Below, piece by piece: positions 24,686-33,899 of a DNA stretch of 64,000 bases (position 1 is the first letter of the stretch; every line of letters begins with the position of its first letter). This stretch comes from Chloroflexota bacterium (GTDB lineage Bacteria > Chloroflexota > Anaerolineae > UBA2200), in the NCBI GenBank assembly GCA_030607875.1, contig JAUWJD010000005.1, positions 60,478 to 124,477 of the forward strand, in the 5' to 3' direction. The position numbers were made by a program, and so were the translations under genes. Below the pieces are notes generated by a model. That model made no database searches. It was given only the letters and a program-made list of their open reading frames with translations, and had not been told where the DNA came from.

Positions 24686-27600
24686 GCTTGCACATCCTCC
24701 TCCACCAGGCGAACGCTGTTGGCATAGTTCAGCATGCACATGATCACACGGGGCCGTTGACCCAAGAGGCGCTCCGTCGCCGCCGCGTAACGCCGCACCT
24801 GACCAAGGTAGTCTTCCCTTCTCAGCAGCGTACGCAGGGCCAATGCATCACGCACTTGGTCGGTTTTGAACTCGACAACTGTCCAGCGCCCGTCGCGCAG
24901 GTATAGCGCATCAATGATGCCACTCTCGGGGTGGTCATCCGTCTGGATATGATAGGGTACCTCGTGCAAGAGACGTTCGGCGCGGTCCATCTCCTGAAAC
25001 AGGTCATGGCGGACAAAACGCTCCAGTAGCCTGCGGCTCTTGACAACGGCGTCGTGCAATTGGTGGCCGTCGGTGAGGCCGTAGCCACGGGCACGGGCCT
25101 CGGCCCAGCGCTCGAAACCCTCATCGGGGAAACGCCAGGAAGCAAGCGCCTCGTGCACCAGTTTTCCTATCACCCAGGCGGGCGCAGTCGATTCCGGGCT
25201 TGCCGGCACCACGCGCCAAACGCGCTGCGGCGGGTCACGCTCTGCCTCTACCGTACGTTGGTCTGCCCACTCCTGGCCGGGCAACACTGCTGCCAACAGC
25301 GGAGGCGCTGTGGTCAAGGCAGGCTGCACCTGTATTGCGGAACGTCTCGCCGAGTGGAACGAGGCCGCGGCTGCTTCCCTCCAGGCATAGTCCCAGGTGC
25401 ACTTCGGTTCATAGATGGTGCAGGCAAGTGCCGTCTGGCCTACGTCCAAGCTCGTAGTGAGAGCCCTTGCACCTTCTGGGTCGTAGCCAGGTATTACGTC
25501 AAACGCAAGCTCATGCGAACTGGCAATGCGCCCTAACCAGGATCTGGCAGGGAGCCTTCCGGCGAAACACCCGCTGAGAACCAGTTTCTCCCGAGCGCGG
25601 GTAGCAGCCACGTACAACAGACGATCCTCCTCGGCTGCCTCTTTGGCCTTGTCACTCACCTGACCCAGGCGGTATACGGCGGGCAAGTTCTTGTCCTCGT
25701 CCCTCTTGGGCAACAACAGGCCAAGCTCGGGGTCAATAAGCAGGCCACTGCCACCCCGCCCCCCGCCGTAGGTGACATCACCGATCACCACGACCGGGAA
25801 CTCGAGCCCCTTGGCCTGGTGCACCGACATGATCTGCACAACACCTTCCGCCGGTGTGCGTGCCTCTCCTTCCCGTGCGGCTGCATCGCGCAGGCCCTGC
25901 ACGTACTCCAAGAACGCCCCCACGCCCACGATGGCGCTGGCGTGGGCATCCGCCAACAGCTTGGACACATTGCGTGCAGCGCGGGTTTCGCCAGCCTGGA
26001 TCAGCGCGGCGCGATAGTCGGTAGCATCCAGAAGAGCCTTCAGCAGGTCAGCGACCGAGGTTCTCCCCGCCCACCGGTGCAGGTCCGCAATGATCTGAGC
26101 CGCGCGCTGTCCTGCCTCACTGCGGAATTGGCCTTTGGCTCCACACAAGATATCCCAGAGGGAGATATTCCTGTTGTCTTGCTTGCGTTCCTGGCATAGC
26201 CGGTACAACTCCACGTCGGACACCGCGAAAGCAGGCGAGCGCAGCAAGCCGACCAGGGCCAGGTCGTCGGTAGGATCGGCCAGCGTCTGCATCGCATTGA
26301 GCAGGTCGCGGATTTCAGGGCGCTGGTAGAAACCACCGCCGGCCACTGTCAGGAAGGGGATTCCGGCCCGCTCGAGAGCATCCTCGTAGGCGGGGAACGA
26401 CGAGGATGCACGACAGAGAATCGCCACATCGTCATAGGCCAGGGCCCGGATGAATCCATCACGCCCAACCCGGTATCGACCGCTTTCGACCCAATGCACC
26501 AGCCGCGCCGCCAGCGCATCCGCGGCACGGTCCAGTGCGCCGCTCCCCTTGCTGCCGACCGTCAAATGCAGCTCAAGGTGCGGAGCACAGAAGCCAGGGC
26601 CAGGCTCCTCGCGGTAGTGCTTCAGAGGGGCAAATGGCTCGACCCACGGCTGGGCAGGGTCTTCTTGCTCGCCCAACACCGGGCGCAGCAGGTCGTTCAG
26701 GCCCTGGATCAGTTCACGGTGGGCACGATATGACACCTCAAGCGGAAAGACCTGCCCGCCCTCGCGCTGGATGCGCTGGCGTTCGGCACGAAAGACGGTC
26801 ACGTCCGCCCCGCGGAAACGGTAGATGGACTGCTTGGCATCACCAACCGCAAAGAGCTTGCCCTGTCCACCGTTCAACAGCGTCACCAGGTCGCGCTGGC
26901 GGCCATTGGTGTCCTGGAACTCGTCCACGAGGATGGCCCGCACCTGCTCTTGCCAATAGGCGCGCAGTGCCCCGTTCTGCTGCAGCAGTTGCAGCGCTCC
27001 CTGTTCGAGGTCATCAAAGTCCATGGCGTTGCGCTCCTGCTTCAATGCTGCATAGCGCTGCCAGGCAAAGGCCACCAAGACCCGCAGGACTGGAAAGGCC
27101 ATGGCCAACTCCTCGTCCAGTGCCAAAAAACTCCATCTCGACGGATCCTCCTGCTCCCAGAGCGCCCGCACCGTGCGCAAGGCAGCCTTGACTTCGCGCA
27201 GTTGTTCCACTCCACCAGGCCACGCTTTCTTGCTGCCACCCCTCAGGGAGATGGCCTTTAACTGGCACAAGGACGCCATCTGCTTTTCCAGCGAGCCTGT
27301 CGCGCCATCCACAGCTGCCAGTGCCCGGCGTCGACAAACCTCAGCGCGATCATCCGAGCGATCGGCTGGATTGCCCCTCAGAACGCGGACGCTCTCTGCC
27401 CACTCAGGTCTACTTTGCAGCGCGAGCAGCACCTCTTGCTGGTGCTTCGCCACGAGGCTCCGCCAGTGGGCCGTGATATCCTCAGGCAGGTGTGCCAGCA
27501 CCTCCGCCGCATCCAGACGCCGTCTCAGCAGTTGATCCAGATTGCGGCGCAGCTCCCGCTCGCCCAACAGCACGAAGAGGCCGGCCGCCTGCGCATCGTT

Positions 27601-28065
27601 TGCAGCCCAGGCCAGGGCTTCATCCAATGCCAACACGTGCAGCAGATGAGCCTGGCCTTCATCCAGAACGGCAAAGCGCGGGTCCACTCTGGCTTCCGCT
27701 GGATGCGCGCGCAGAATCTCAGTGCAGAGGCCGTGGATGGTGTCGATGCGCGCTGCATCGAGTTCCGGGTAGAGGCTCTGCCAGCGCTCTCGTTCCGCAG
27801 GCGATAGATCCAGACGGCCAATGTACTGCTGGATGGCAGCGCGCACCCGATTACGCATCTCCCGCGCCGCCTTGCGCGTGAAGGTGATCGCCACCAGCGA
27901 ACGCAAGGGCAGGCCGTCGGCCAGCAGCGAGAGGTAGCGCGCCACCAGGGTGCGCGTCTTGCCCGTGCCAGCACCGGCGGTGACCAGGATGTCGCAATCC
28001 CGCGTGGTGATGGCAGGCTCCTGCTCGACGCTGGGCTCCATTTGGGCTACGATGGGATGCAGCAC
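24682..28065 (-). CDS. addA: AddA-like UvrD helicase/nuclease
   Basis: A 1127-residue superfamily 1A helicase-nuclease. Walker A is AGAGTGKT near residue 30 and VDEFQDTN is motif II. LEVSYRAH follows in the motif IV region, and MSVHQAKGLEFPVV is motif V. The C-terminal PD-(D/E)XK nuclease shows ESGIIDALYLRDGRW followed by VVEFKTD. Together with AddB it forms the helicase-nuclease that resects double-strand breaks for RecA loading. The GTG start at 28065 has GGAGG seven bases upstream, overlapping the addB stop region. It could equally be called a UvrD-helicase of an AdnA-type pair, but the AddB-like partner favours AddAB. Confidence 0.9.
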   Translation of the reverse strand: MLHPIVAQMEPSVEQEPAITTRDCDILVTAGAGTGKTRTLVARYLSLLADGLPLRSLVAITFTRKAAREMRNRVRAAIQQYIGRLDLSPAERERWQSLYPELDAARIDTIHGLCTEILRAHPAEARVDPRFAVLDEGQAHLLHVLALDEALAWAANDAQAAGLFVLLGERELRRNLDQLLRRRLDAAEVLAHLPEDITAHWRSLVAKHQQEVLLALQSRPEWAESVRVLRGNPADRSDDRAEVCRRRALAAVDGATGSLEKQMASLCQLKAISLRGGSKKAWPGGVEQLREVKAALRTVRALWEQEDPSRWSFLALDEELAMAFPVLRVLVAFAWQRYAALKQERNAMDFDDLEQGALQLLQQNGALRAYWQEQVRAILVDEFQDTNGRQRDLVTLLNGGQGKLFAVGDAKQSIYRFRGADVTVFRAERQRIQREGGQVFPLEVSYRAHRELIQGLNDLLRPVLGEQEDPAQPWVEPFAPLKHYREEPGPGFCAPHLELHLTVGSKGSGALDRAADALAARLVHWVESGRYRVGRDGFIRALAYDDVAILCRASSSFPAYEDALERAGIPFLTVAGGGFYQRPEIRDLLNAMQTLADPTDDLALVGLLRSPAFAVSDVELYRLCQERKQDNRNISLWDILCGAKGQFRSEAGQRAAQIIADLHRWAGRTSVADLLKALLDATDYRAALIQAGETRAARNVSKLLADAHASAIVGVGAFLEYVQGLRDAAAREGEARTPAEGVVQIMSVHQAKGLEFPVVVIGDVTYGGGRGGSGLLIDPELGLLLPKRDEDKNLPAVYRLGQVSDKAKEAAEEDRLLYVAATRAREKLVLSGCFAGRLPARSWLGRIASSHELAFDVIPGYDPEGARALTTSLDVGQTALACTIYEPKCTWDYAWREAAAASFHSARRSAIQVQPALTTAPPLLAAVLPGQEWADQRTVEAERDPPQRVWRVVPASPESTAPAWVIGKLVHEALASWRFPDEGFERWAEARARGYGLTDGHQLHDAVVKSRRLLERFVRHDLFQEMDRAERLLHEVPYHIQTDDHPESGIIDALYLRDGRWTVVEFKTDQVRDALALRTLLRREDYLGQVRRYAAATERLLGQRPRVIMCMLNYANSVRLVEEDVQA

Positions 28066-28068
28066 CGC

Positions 28069-31000
28069 TCAACCTCCGTAGCGGGTCCGGTAGGACTGGC
28101 AAAAGGCAACTGCGGGACAGTAGGATGGGCAGCCCTCATCGGGCGCGTGAGGTCGAAAGTCGCCGCCACGGACGCCACGCACCGCCTCCCAGGCTCTCTC
28201 CACCGCCACCGCCATGGCGTCCTGCCTGAACCTGGAGGCAAACTTGCGCAAGGTGAAAGCGCTGGCTTGCGCGTGCCGCACGTGCCAATAGAAGCCATCG
28301 TAGGGCTCCCCCATCTTCAGCGCATCGCGAACCGCAAGAGCGTATAGGGGAAGCTGAATCTTTTTGCCTTCGTCCAGAGCCCTGTTGTTGTAACCCCAAG
28401 GCCCAGCCGTTTTATAGTCGATAACACGCAGCCGGCCATCCGCAGCCTGGTCGACGCGATCAATCACACCGTGCAGGCAGAAGCGGTCCTCGCCGTCACA
28501 CACACGCAGTTCATGGGGCTCCCAGAAGCGCCTCTCGTGCGCGATGGGAACAAATCCCTGCTGGAGTTCGGGGTCATGCAGTGCCTGCAGCGAACGATGG
28601 ACGTTGTCAATGATCTCCTGACGCGTCTGCTCCCACCAGGCAGTGGCGCGGAAGCCCTCGCGCTGCGGCGCTTCATCGAGAATGCGCCCAGCTACCTGCG
28701 GCAGCACAGCCAGGAGTTGGTCGAGGTCCGCCGGATCGGTCACCTCAGGGGCTTGATACACTGCCTCAAAGATGTGGTGATATACGTTGCCCAACTGCCG
28801 GGCGTCCAGCCCCTCCTGCGGCTCCGCTCGCTGCTCCAGCCCCAGGACAGAGCCGACAAAGAACAGGAATGGGCAGGTACGGTAGGCTTCCAGGCGGCTG
28901 GCGCTCCAGACGTGGCGGTTGGGGCCATAATTCTGGGCAAACTCCGTGGCCAGGGAGGCGAGGTCGCCCACAAACGGCCCCTGTGGCTGCCCGGACTGCC
29001 GCCAGTGGAGAAGACGCACCGCTGTCTCCAGAGCAGCATGACGACCAGGGCGTTGGTCTCGCGCCCACTGGCGCAATTGTGAGCCCTCAGGATGCGCAGC
29101 CAGGCTCTCCATCAGCTCAGACCAGGAGGCAACCCGCAGCGGATCGGGAACGCTCTCCCCGGTCAGCGTCTGTGGTTTCACTTTCAGCCAGTGTCTGACT
29201 TGCTCCCAGAAAGGCGATTCCTGCCATCGTGCGCCGTTGTCGGCCAGACGCGGCCGGGTCAGCAGCAGCCGCTCGCGGGGACGGGTGATGGTCTCGTAAA
29301 AGAACTCGGCTTCGGCACTGGCGGTAGAAGGCTCCAGGGGCAGTCCAAAACCCTCACGCAACTGCTGGCGGTCGCGATTGCGCAGAAAAGGATCTTCGGC
29401 CAACGTAGTTGGGAACTCTCCCTCTGCCAGGCCCAGCACGGCCACGGTGCGAAAGGGCAAGCCACGGGCCTGGACGACATTGGCGACGAGGATTTCCTCA
29501 CGGCGTGGATCGGCTGGCAGGGGATAGAAAGCGGCCTGTACCGCGCCCTCCAGGTCAGCGAAGAAGCGAATGAAATCCACCGCCTGGCCGGTAGCTACAG
29601 CCTCTTCCGCCCACACCAGACCGCGCAGCACATCTTTGAGCGCCCGCAGTGCTGCGATGTCCCATTCAGCCTGGGCAGGGAGGTAGCCCGGGTCCCCAGC
29701 TTGGCGCACCCGCTCCACCATCCGCAGGGAGGTTGGGTCATCAGGCAAAGGAAAGCGCTGTGCCCCCTGAGAGTCGGCGCCAACGAGCATTTCCAGCCAG
29801 CCTACGAACTCACGGATGCTGCGCGCGCCATGCGGCGGAGTGAGCCGCTGTACAAAGCGACGGAACTTGGCCCACAAAGCCTCAGCCTCGGCACCCATGG
29901 GAACGTTCGCAGATCGCCCCCGTTCTTCGTCGCCATCATCCTCTGCAGAACGAGCCGCCAGGATGGATAGGGCTTCTTCCCACTGTGCCAGGCCGCCGAT
30001 GACCTGCCCCCAACGCGCCACCCGATCCAGGTTGTCCGCGTCACGTGCCGCAATGCCAATCGCTTGTGCGGCATCCGGCCCCGGCAGCGCCGACCAGTCG
30101 AAGTATGGGCAGCGCCAGGCCGCAACGACCAGACGTCGCGGCAGGGCTGGCTGCGAAGCGTCTCCCGTCAAGCGGGACGAACGGTCGCCAGCAGAGCGAG
30201 GCCGAGGCTGCGAAGCGTCTTTGGCCTGTGGCAGAACCAGGCGCAGCAAATCCAGCAAGGCAGCGATAGCTGGGTTGGATGCCAGCGGCAGGCCGCCTGC
30301 CAGGCGGATGGGCAAGCCAAACTCGGCAGCGGTCTGGAGGATAAACGGGCGGTAGGGCGCGATGTCACGGGCCAGCAGCGCCACTTCGCTGGGCCGTAAG
30401 CCGTCTTGCAGCAAGTGCTGTTTCAGCCAGCGCAATGCGGCACGCACCTCGGACGCGCGGTCCGGCGCTTCTACCAGCTCGAGCGCTCCCTCGGCATCGA
30501 TCTGAAACGGGGCAGCGCGGTACAGGTTTGCCTCCAGGTGTGCTAATCCCTGTACCAGGTACGACTGGGTTGCAGGCAGTGCCGAGACCCGCAAGGGAAG
30601 CACCTCCTGCAGACGACGGAGCGTCCGGCTGAAGCGGCGGTGCACCAGCGGTCGTTCGCCGCCATCGGCGCAACCGGTCAAGGTGATCCACAGTTCGCCG
30701 ACCCGGCCTGCCAGTACTTGCAGCAGGGCAATCTGCACCTCGGTAAAGTCGTCAAAGCCGTCCACTGCCAGCAGCGGCCAGTCACGGGCCACCTGGAGTG
30801 CTCGCTCCTCCAGTGCCTCTACCGCCAGCCAGGCCATGCCAGCCCAATCGGCCCAACCCTCTGCTTGCAGGCGTTCCTGGTAGGCACCGTAGATCTGCCC
30901 CAGCTCGCGCAGCCGTGGTTCATCTCCTAGTGCCGCCACGGCATGGGCAAACTCGTCCGGCCAGATCCGCGCCGCCTTCAGCTCGCCCAGCAATTGCTGC

Positions 31001-31347
31001 AACACCTGAATAAAGCCAGGCCGGTCGGCCAGCGGCTGGTAGTAGACCAGTCCCAGGCTGTCCACCACCGCGCGGATCAGCCGGTACTGCACCGGCTCGC
31101 TCAGGCGAGTGTACACCTCGCCAGCAGCGTTCAAGCACTCGGCATAGAGCGAATCAAAGGTGAGCACGCGCACGCCGATGGCACCTCCAGCCTCGGCCAG
31201 GCGGCGGCGACAGGCACGCACCTGCAGCCGACTCGGCACCACCAGACGCGGAATGCTCAACAAACCCTGGGCCATCTCGCGCACGCGTTCCAGCACGTAG
31301 GCCGTCTTGCCCGATGCAGCCGGAGCGAGGTAGAGCTGGACAGACAT
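28069..31347 (-). CDS. addB: AddB-like helicase/nuclease subunit
   Basis: A 1092-residue protein. The N-terminal LAPAASGKT is a degenerate P-loop, and the middle is an inactive-like helicase fold with EILVANVVQARGLPFR as the motif V equivalent. The C-terminal nuclease has CPFLFFVGSVLGL, GVIDRVDQA and VIDYKTAG. Its iron-sulfur cluster cysteines are one in the RTCPF segment and three in CPSYCPAVAFC. The neighbour downstream is addA, with three bases between them. Residues about 375-402 contain the in-frame repeat KDASQPRPRSAG...TGDASQPALPRR, which is unlike the rest of the protein and overlaps a dispersed DNA element. Confidence 0.88.
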   Translation of the reverse strand: MSVQLYLAPAASGKTAYVLERVREMAQGLLSIPRLVVPSRLQVRACRRRLAEAGGAIGVRVLTFDSLYAECLNAAGEVYTRLSEPVQYRLIRAVVDSLGLVYYQPLADRPGFIQVLQQLLGELKAARIWPDEFAHAVAALGDEPRLRELGQIYGAYQERLQAEGWADWAGMAWLAVEALEERALQVARDWPLLAVDGFDDFTEVQIALLQVLAGRVGELWITLTGCADGGERPLVHRRFSRTLRRLQEVLPLRVSALPATQSYLVQGLAHLEANLYRAAPFQIDAEGALELVEAPDRASEVRAALRWLKQHLLQDGLRPSEVALLARDIAPYRPFILQTAAEFGLPIRLAGGLPLASNPAIAALLDLLRLVLPQAKDASQPRPRSAGDRSSRLTGDASQPALPRRLVVAAWRCPYFDWSALPGPDAAQAIGIAARDADNLDRVARWGQVIGGLAQWEEALSILAARSAEDDGDEERGRSANVPMGAEAEALWAKFRRFVQRLTPPHGARSIREFVGWLEMLVGADSQGAQRFPLPDDPTSLRMVERVRQAGDPGYLPAQAEWDIAALRALKDVLRGLVWAEEAVATGQAVDFIRFFADLEGAVQAAFYPLPADPRREEILVANVVQARGLPFRTVAVLGLAEGEFPTTLAEDPFLRNRDRQQLREGFGLPLEPSTASAEAEFFYETITRPRERLLLTRPRLADNGARWQESPFWEQVRHWLKVKPQTLTGESVPDPLRVASWSELMESLAAHPEGSQLRQWARDQRPGRHAALETAVRLLHWRQSGQPQGPFVGDLASLATEFAQNYGPNRHVWSASRLEAYRTCPFLFFVGSVLGLEQRAEPQEGLDARQLGNVYHHIFEAVYQAPEVTDPADLDQLLAVLPQVAGRILDEAPQREGFRATAWWEQTRQEIIDNVHRSLQALHDPELQQGFVPIAHERRFWEPHELRVCDGEDRFCLHGVIDRVDQAADGRLRVIDYKTAGPWGYNNRALDEGKKIQLPLYALAVRDALKMGEPYDGFYWHVRHAQASAFTLRKFASRFRQDAMAVAVERAWEAVRGVRGGDFRPHAPDEGCPSYCPAVAFCQSYRTRYGG
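30149..30220. repeat. In-frame repeat element inside addB
   Basis: GGCTGCGAAGCGTCT occurs at 30149-30163 and again at 30206-30220, exactly 57 bases (19 codons) apart. The stretch CGAAGCGTCTCCCGTC in it also occurs in noncoding DNA near 39184, and GCTGCGAAGCGT recurs at 43143. It looks like an intergenic element that entered addB without breaking the frame. Confidence 0.6.
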
Positions 31348-31473
31348 CCAAATTCCTATCTTGAGCTTCTCTTTGCTTCCACGGGTCCTTCTGAACCGCT
31401 ACCGTGTCATGAAAGCGATCCGGCAGTAGAGAAGAGTGTCTCAGAGAGTACAGGGACAGTTTACTGCTTCGTG

Positions 31474-31541
31474 CCTCAGTTGCCAAACCCCTTTGGCTCG
31501 TTTATCACACAGGAACGCCTGCCTGAGTTTGGCAACTCAGG
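31474..31541. repeat. 15-bp inverted repeat upstream of addB
   Basis: CCTCAGTTGCCAAAC (31474-31488) and GTTTGGCAACTCAGG (31527-31541) pair at 14 of 15 positions across a 38-base gap. AGGTGC-ATG-GCACCT (31539-31553) follows directly. It lies between the isoprenoid-enzyme gene and addB, both on the minus strand, so it may end the first transcript. Confidence 0.6.
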
Positions 31542-31557
31542 TGCATGGCACCTGGGG

Positions 31558-32859
31558 CTACGGCAGCGGGAAAGGTGGAGGAGCGTCTGCATCCTCAAAC
31601 CTGGCAAAGGCTTCGACCAGCCCCATGATCGACGCGCTCTGCCCAGCCATCTGCTTCAGGCGCTCTTTGAGGAAAGAGAAACGAAAGGTGGAGTGAGGCT
31701 CCAGTTGCCGCATGTACTCTGTAGTGTAGAGATGGTCAGCCGATCCGGCTGCCTCGATCAGCAGCCTGGAAACAGCTCTGCGCATCAACTGCTTGACCGG
31801 CTCCGCAGTGGGCGCGTCGAAGCAGTCCAGGCCCTTGAGCACTTGCTGGCCAAAGTGGAAAGCGCGATCTGTGACCGAATCCAGCGGCCAGCGTCCGGCT
31901 GTGTGCGAAAAAACGGTCGAAAGGCCGTCCTTTGCATCTACTACGACGTCCTGCAGATCATCCCCAAGCTGCACGAATGCTCCCCAGCCGAACATGTAGG
32001 CAGCCTGGGGTTCGGTGAGAGAGCCAGCGACCAGGTAACCGTCGGCCAGGACCGACGCGCCTCCCTTTTCGAAGCTGATGCCCAGCACATCAACCTCATA
32101 CGGTGACACATTGCGACGCATCAGGTAGACGCTCTTGATCTGAGCCTCGTGGATGGCGTACAGGCTCTCGAACACCTGCGGGTACTCTGAACGCGAGAAC
32201 TGACCCTCGATCATGCCCACCAGCTTGTAGATGTTGTCCTCGTGAGCGCTGGCCGGCGTGATGTCCTCGCCCTCCAGCCGTCGCCCGAAGCGCTCGTTGA
32301 AAGCCTTCTTGTGGTCTTCGGAGATCGTTGGGTCATCAAGGTAGTTGTCGGTGTAGGGATAGAGCATGCTGTAGGCAAAGATCGCCGGAGTCAACTGGAT
32401 CGGCAGGCCGAGCATCAACTGCAAGCAGTTCATCGTCCAGACATTGCGCATGGCCTGAAAGATGTCGCGGCCAGCGATGCTCACATCAAAGCGCCTGGCC
32501 GTCTGCGCGAAGAGGGTGCCCACCTGGGGAAGACCGCGCTCCAGCAAGGCATCCATGTGGCCAGCTTCGAAACCGAGGGAAATCCCGGCAAAGGCGCGAA
32601 AGGCGGTCAAGATGCGCTCCTGGGTCGCTTGGCGTTCCACAGCGCTGCGCGGTGCACGTTTGGCCTCCGAGGTGACGGTATCCTGGAAGCGCTTCAAGTG
32701 CGCTTCGCGAGCCACTTGCTCATCAGCGGTATATGTGAGCCCATAGTCAGGGGTATCCACCTCGCTCTGCCACCACAAGGAAGTGAAGTGTCGCAGGAGC
32801 TGTTGCACCATGTCTGGCATCGATAGCTGTGTCGTCACTGGGTCAACCAACATGCTCAT
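31558..32859 (-). CDS. Class I isoprenoid-synthase-like protein
   Basis: A 433-residue helical protein. TDNYLDDPTIS (Asp171, Asp175, Asp176) and LGDDLQDVVVDAKDG (Asp300, Asp301, Asp304) are spaced like the two metal-diphosphate-binding Asp motifs of class I prenyl synthases and terpene synthases. The first motif is not a clean DDxxD, so catalysis may differ. NCBI-type annotations call such proteins class 1 isoprenoid biosynthesis enzymes; no product is known. The ATG at 32859 has AGGAGAG six bases upstream. It is 68 bases downstream of the Gld-type ABC operon in the same direction and could be its fourth gene. Confidence 0.7.
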   Translation of the reverse strand: MSMLVDPVTTQLSMPDMVQQLLRHFTSLWWQSEVDTPDYGLTYTADEQVAREAHLKRFQDTVTSEAKRAPRSAVERQATQERILTAFRAFAGISLGFEAGHMDALLERGLPQVGTLFAQTARRFDVSIAGRDIFQAMRNVWTMNCLQLMLGLPIQLTPAIFAYSMLYPYTDNYLDDPTISEDHKKAFNERFGRRLEGEDITPASAHEDNIYKLVGMIEGQFSRSEYPQVFESLYAIHEAQIKSVYLMRRNVSPYEVDVLGISFEKGGASVLADGYLVAGSLTEPQAAYMFGWGAFVQLGDDLQDVVVDAKDGLSTVFSHTAGRWPLDSVTDRAFHFGQQVLKGLDCFDAPTAEPVKQLMRRAVSRLLIEAAGSADHLYTTEYMRQLEPHSTFRFSFLKERLKQMAGQSASIMGLVEAFARFEDADAPPPFPLP

Positions 32860-32927
32860 TCGCTCTCCTGTTGCACGTAGGGGCGACGCATGCAAAGTCT
32901 CCCCATCTGTCGGGCGAGGCGTCTCCC

Positions 32928-33899
32928 CTACGACGCCGTGGCTGCCGGCGTAGGTGTGGCTGGGGGCTTGATGAAATCGCTGCGCGTGTTCTCCACCAGC
33001 GGCCTGGCATTGTACTCGTTCACACGAACGTAGTAGGGCGAAGTGGATACGTTGACCACGTAAGTGCTGTCGTCCGCATCCTGGGCACCGAAGGACACGG
33101 TGATCGTCTCATCCTCTTTTTGCAGCGTGACCACCGCCAGAGGGTTATCCATTCCGTACTCGGCCAGCTTCTCCTTGCCCAGGGGACGGTTCATCAGCAC
33201 CGAAGTCACTTTGCCGATGACGCTGTTCACCTCAGCCGTATCCAGTTCCTCCTCCTCAGACAGGCCCACAAGGGTCCAGTTGCCCTCATCGTCTTTGCCG
33301 AAGGTGAAGGTGCCATTGGCATTCATCAAGGTGACCTGCTCAATGTTTTCCTGGGAGACGCTGAAATAGGTGCTGTCCACCCACGGCACAGGGTTGACCC
33401 CGAAATCCCACTGGCTCAGGTCGCCGACCAGATATGTTTCATTCCTGCCTTCGGCGCGTACGTGGCTGGCGCCGTAGCTGGGCGAGGAGCCGATGTAGAG
33501 CATGTAGCTGGCGCCATCAGCTGTCTCCAACTCGACGCGCCGCAAGAAGTCGTCCGTCGCCACCTTCAGCCGCTTGTGGCTGGCATCGGTGCGCGTGACC
33601 AGGCGTTGTGTAGTCAGTGCCGCGACTTTGTCCAGCAGCGGGGTGATTCGCCCGGCGTCACAGGGATAGTCATCCGCCGAAGGCAAGACCCACTTCCCGG
33701 TGACCTTGCGCAAGGTGATGCTCTTTCCCTCATTGTCGGTAACAGTCATCGCCACAACTTCTGCATCCTCCAGCCCGGCAAAGAACGGCTCACTTCCGCC
33801 AGCCGTCCCCCGCCTGGGCCAAAAGACCAGGACGCTCAGCGCGACCTGGGCCACCAGAACCACGGCCAGGATCACTTGATTGCGGTTGAGGTTCATCAT
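32928..33899 (-). CDS. DUF4340 envelope protein
   Basis: A 323-residue protein with an N-terminal membrane anchor (VILAVVLVAQVALSVLVFW) and a long extracytoplasmic beta-rich part with two similar halves (ITLRKVTGKWVLP and FTFGKDDEGNWTLVG). This is the DUF4340 pattern, regularly found beside GldA/F/G-type ABC exporters. The C-terminus is Pro/Thr-rich (PPATPTPAATAS). The ATG at 33899 overlaps the stop of the gldFG gene and has GAGGAGGTG upstream. The function is unknown. Confidence 0.85.
   Translation of the reverse strand: MMNLNRNQVILAVVLVAQVALSVLVFWPRRGTAGGSEPFFAGLEDAEVVAMTVTDNEGKSITLRKVTGKWVLPSADDYPCDAGRITPLLDKVAALTTQRLVTRTDASHKRLKVATDDFLRRVELETADGASYMLYIGSSPSYGASHVRAEGRNETYLVGDLSQWDFGVNPVPWVDSTYFSVSQENIEQVTLMNANGTFTFGKDDEGNWTLVGLSEEEELDTAEVNSVIGKVTSVLMNRPLGKEKLAEYGMDNPLAVVTLQKEDETITVSFGAQDADDSTYVVNVSTSPYYVRVNEYNARPLVENTRSDFIKPPATPTPAATAS

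Noticed and set aside
29092..29970. A 292-codon plus-strand open frame opposite addB
   Set aside because: It is the GC-rich shadow of a real helicase-nuclease gene, with no ribosome-binding site or recognisable motif.
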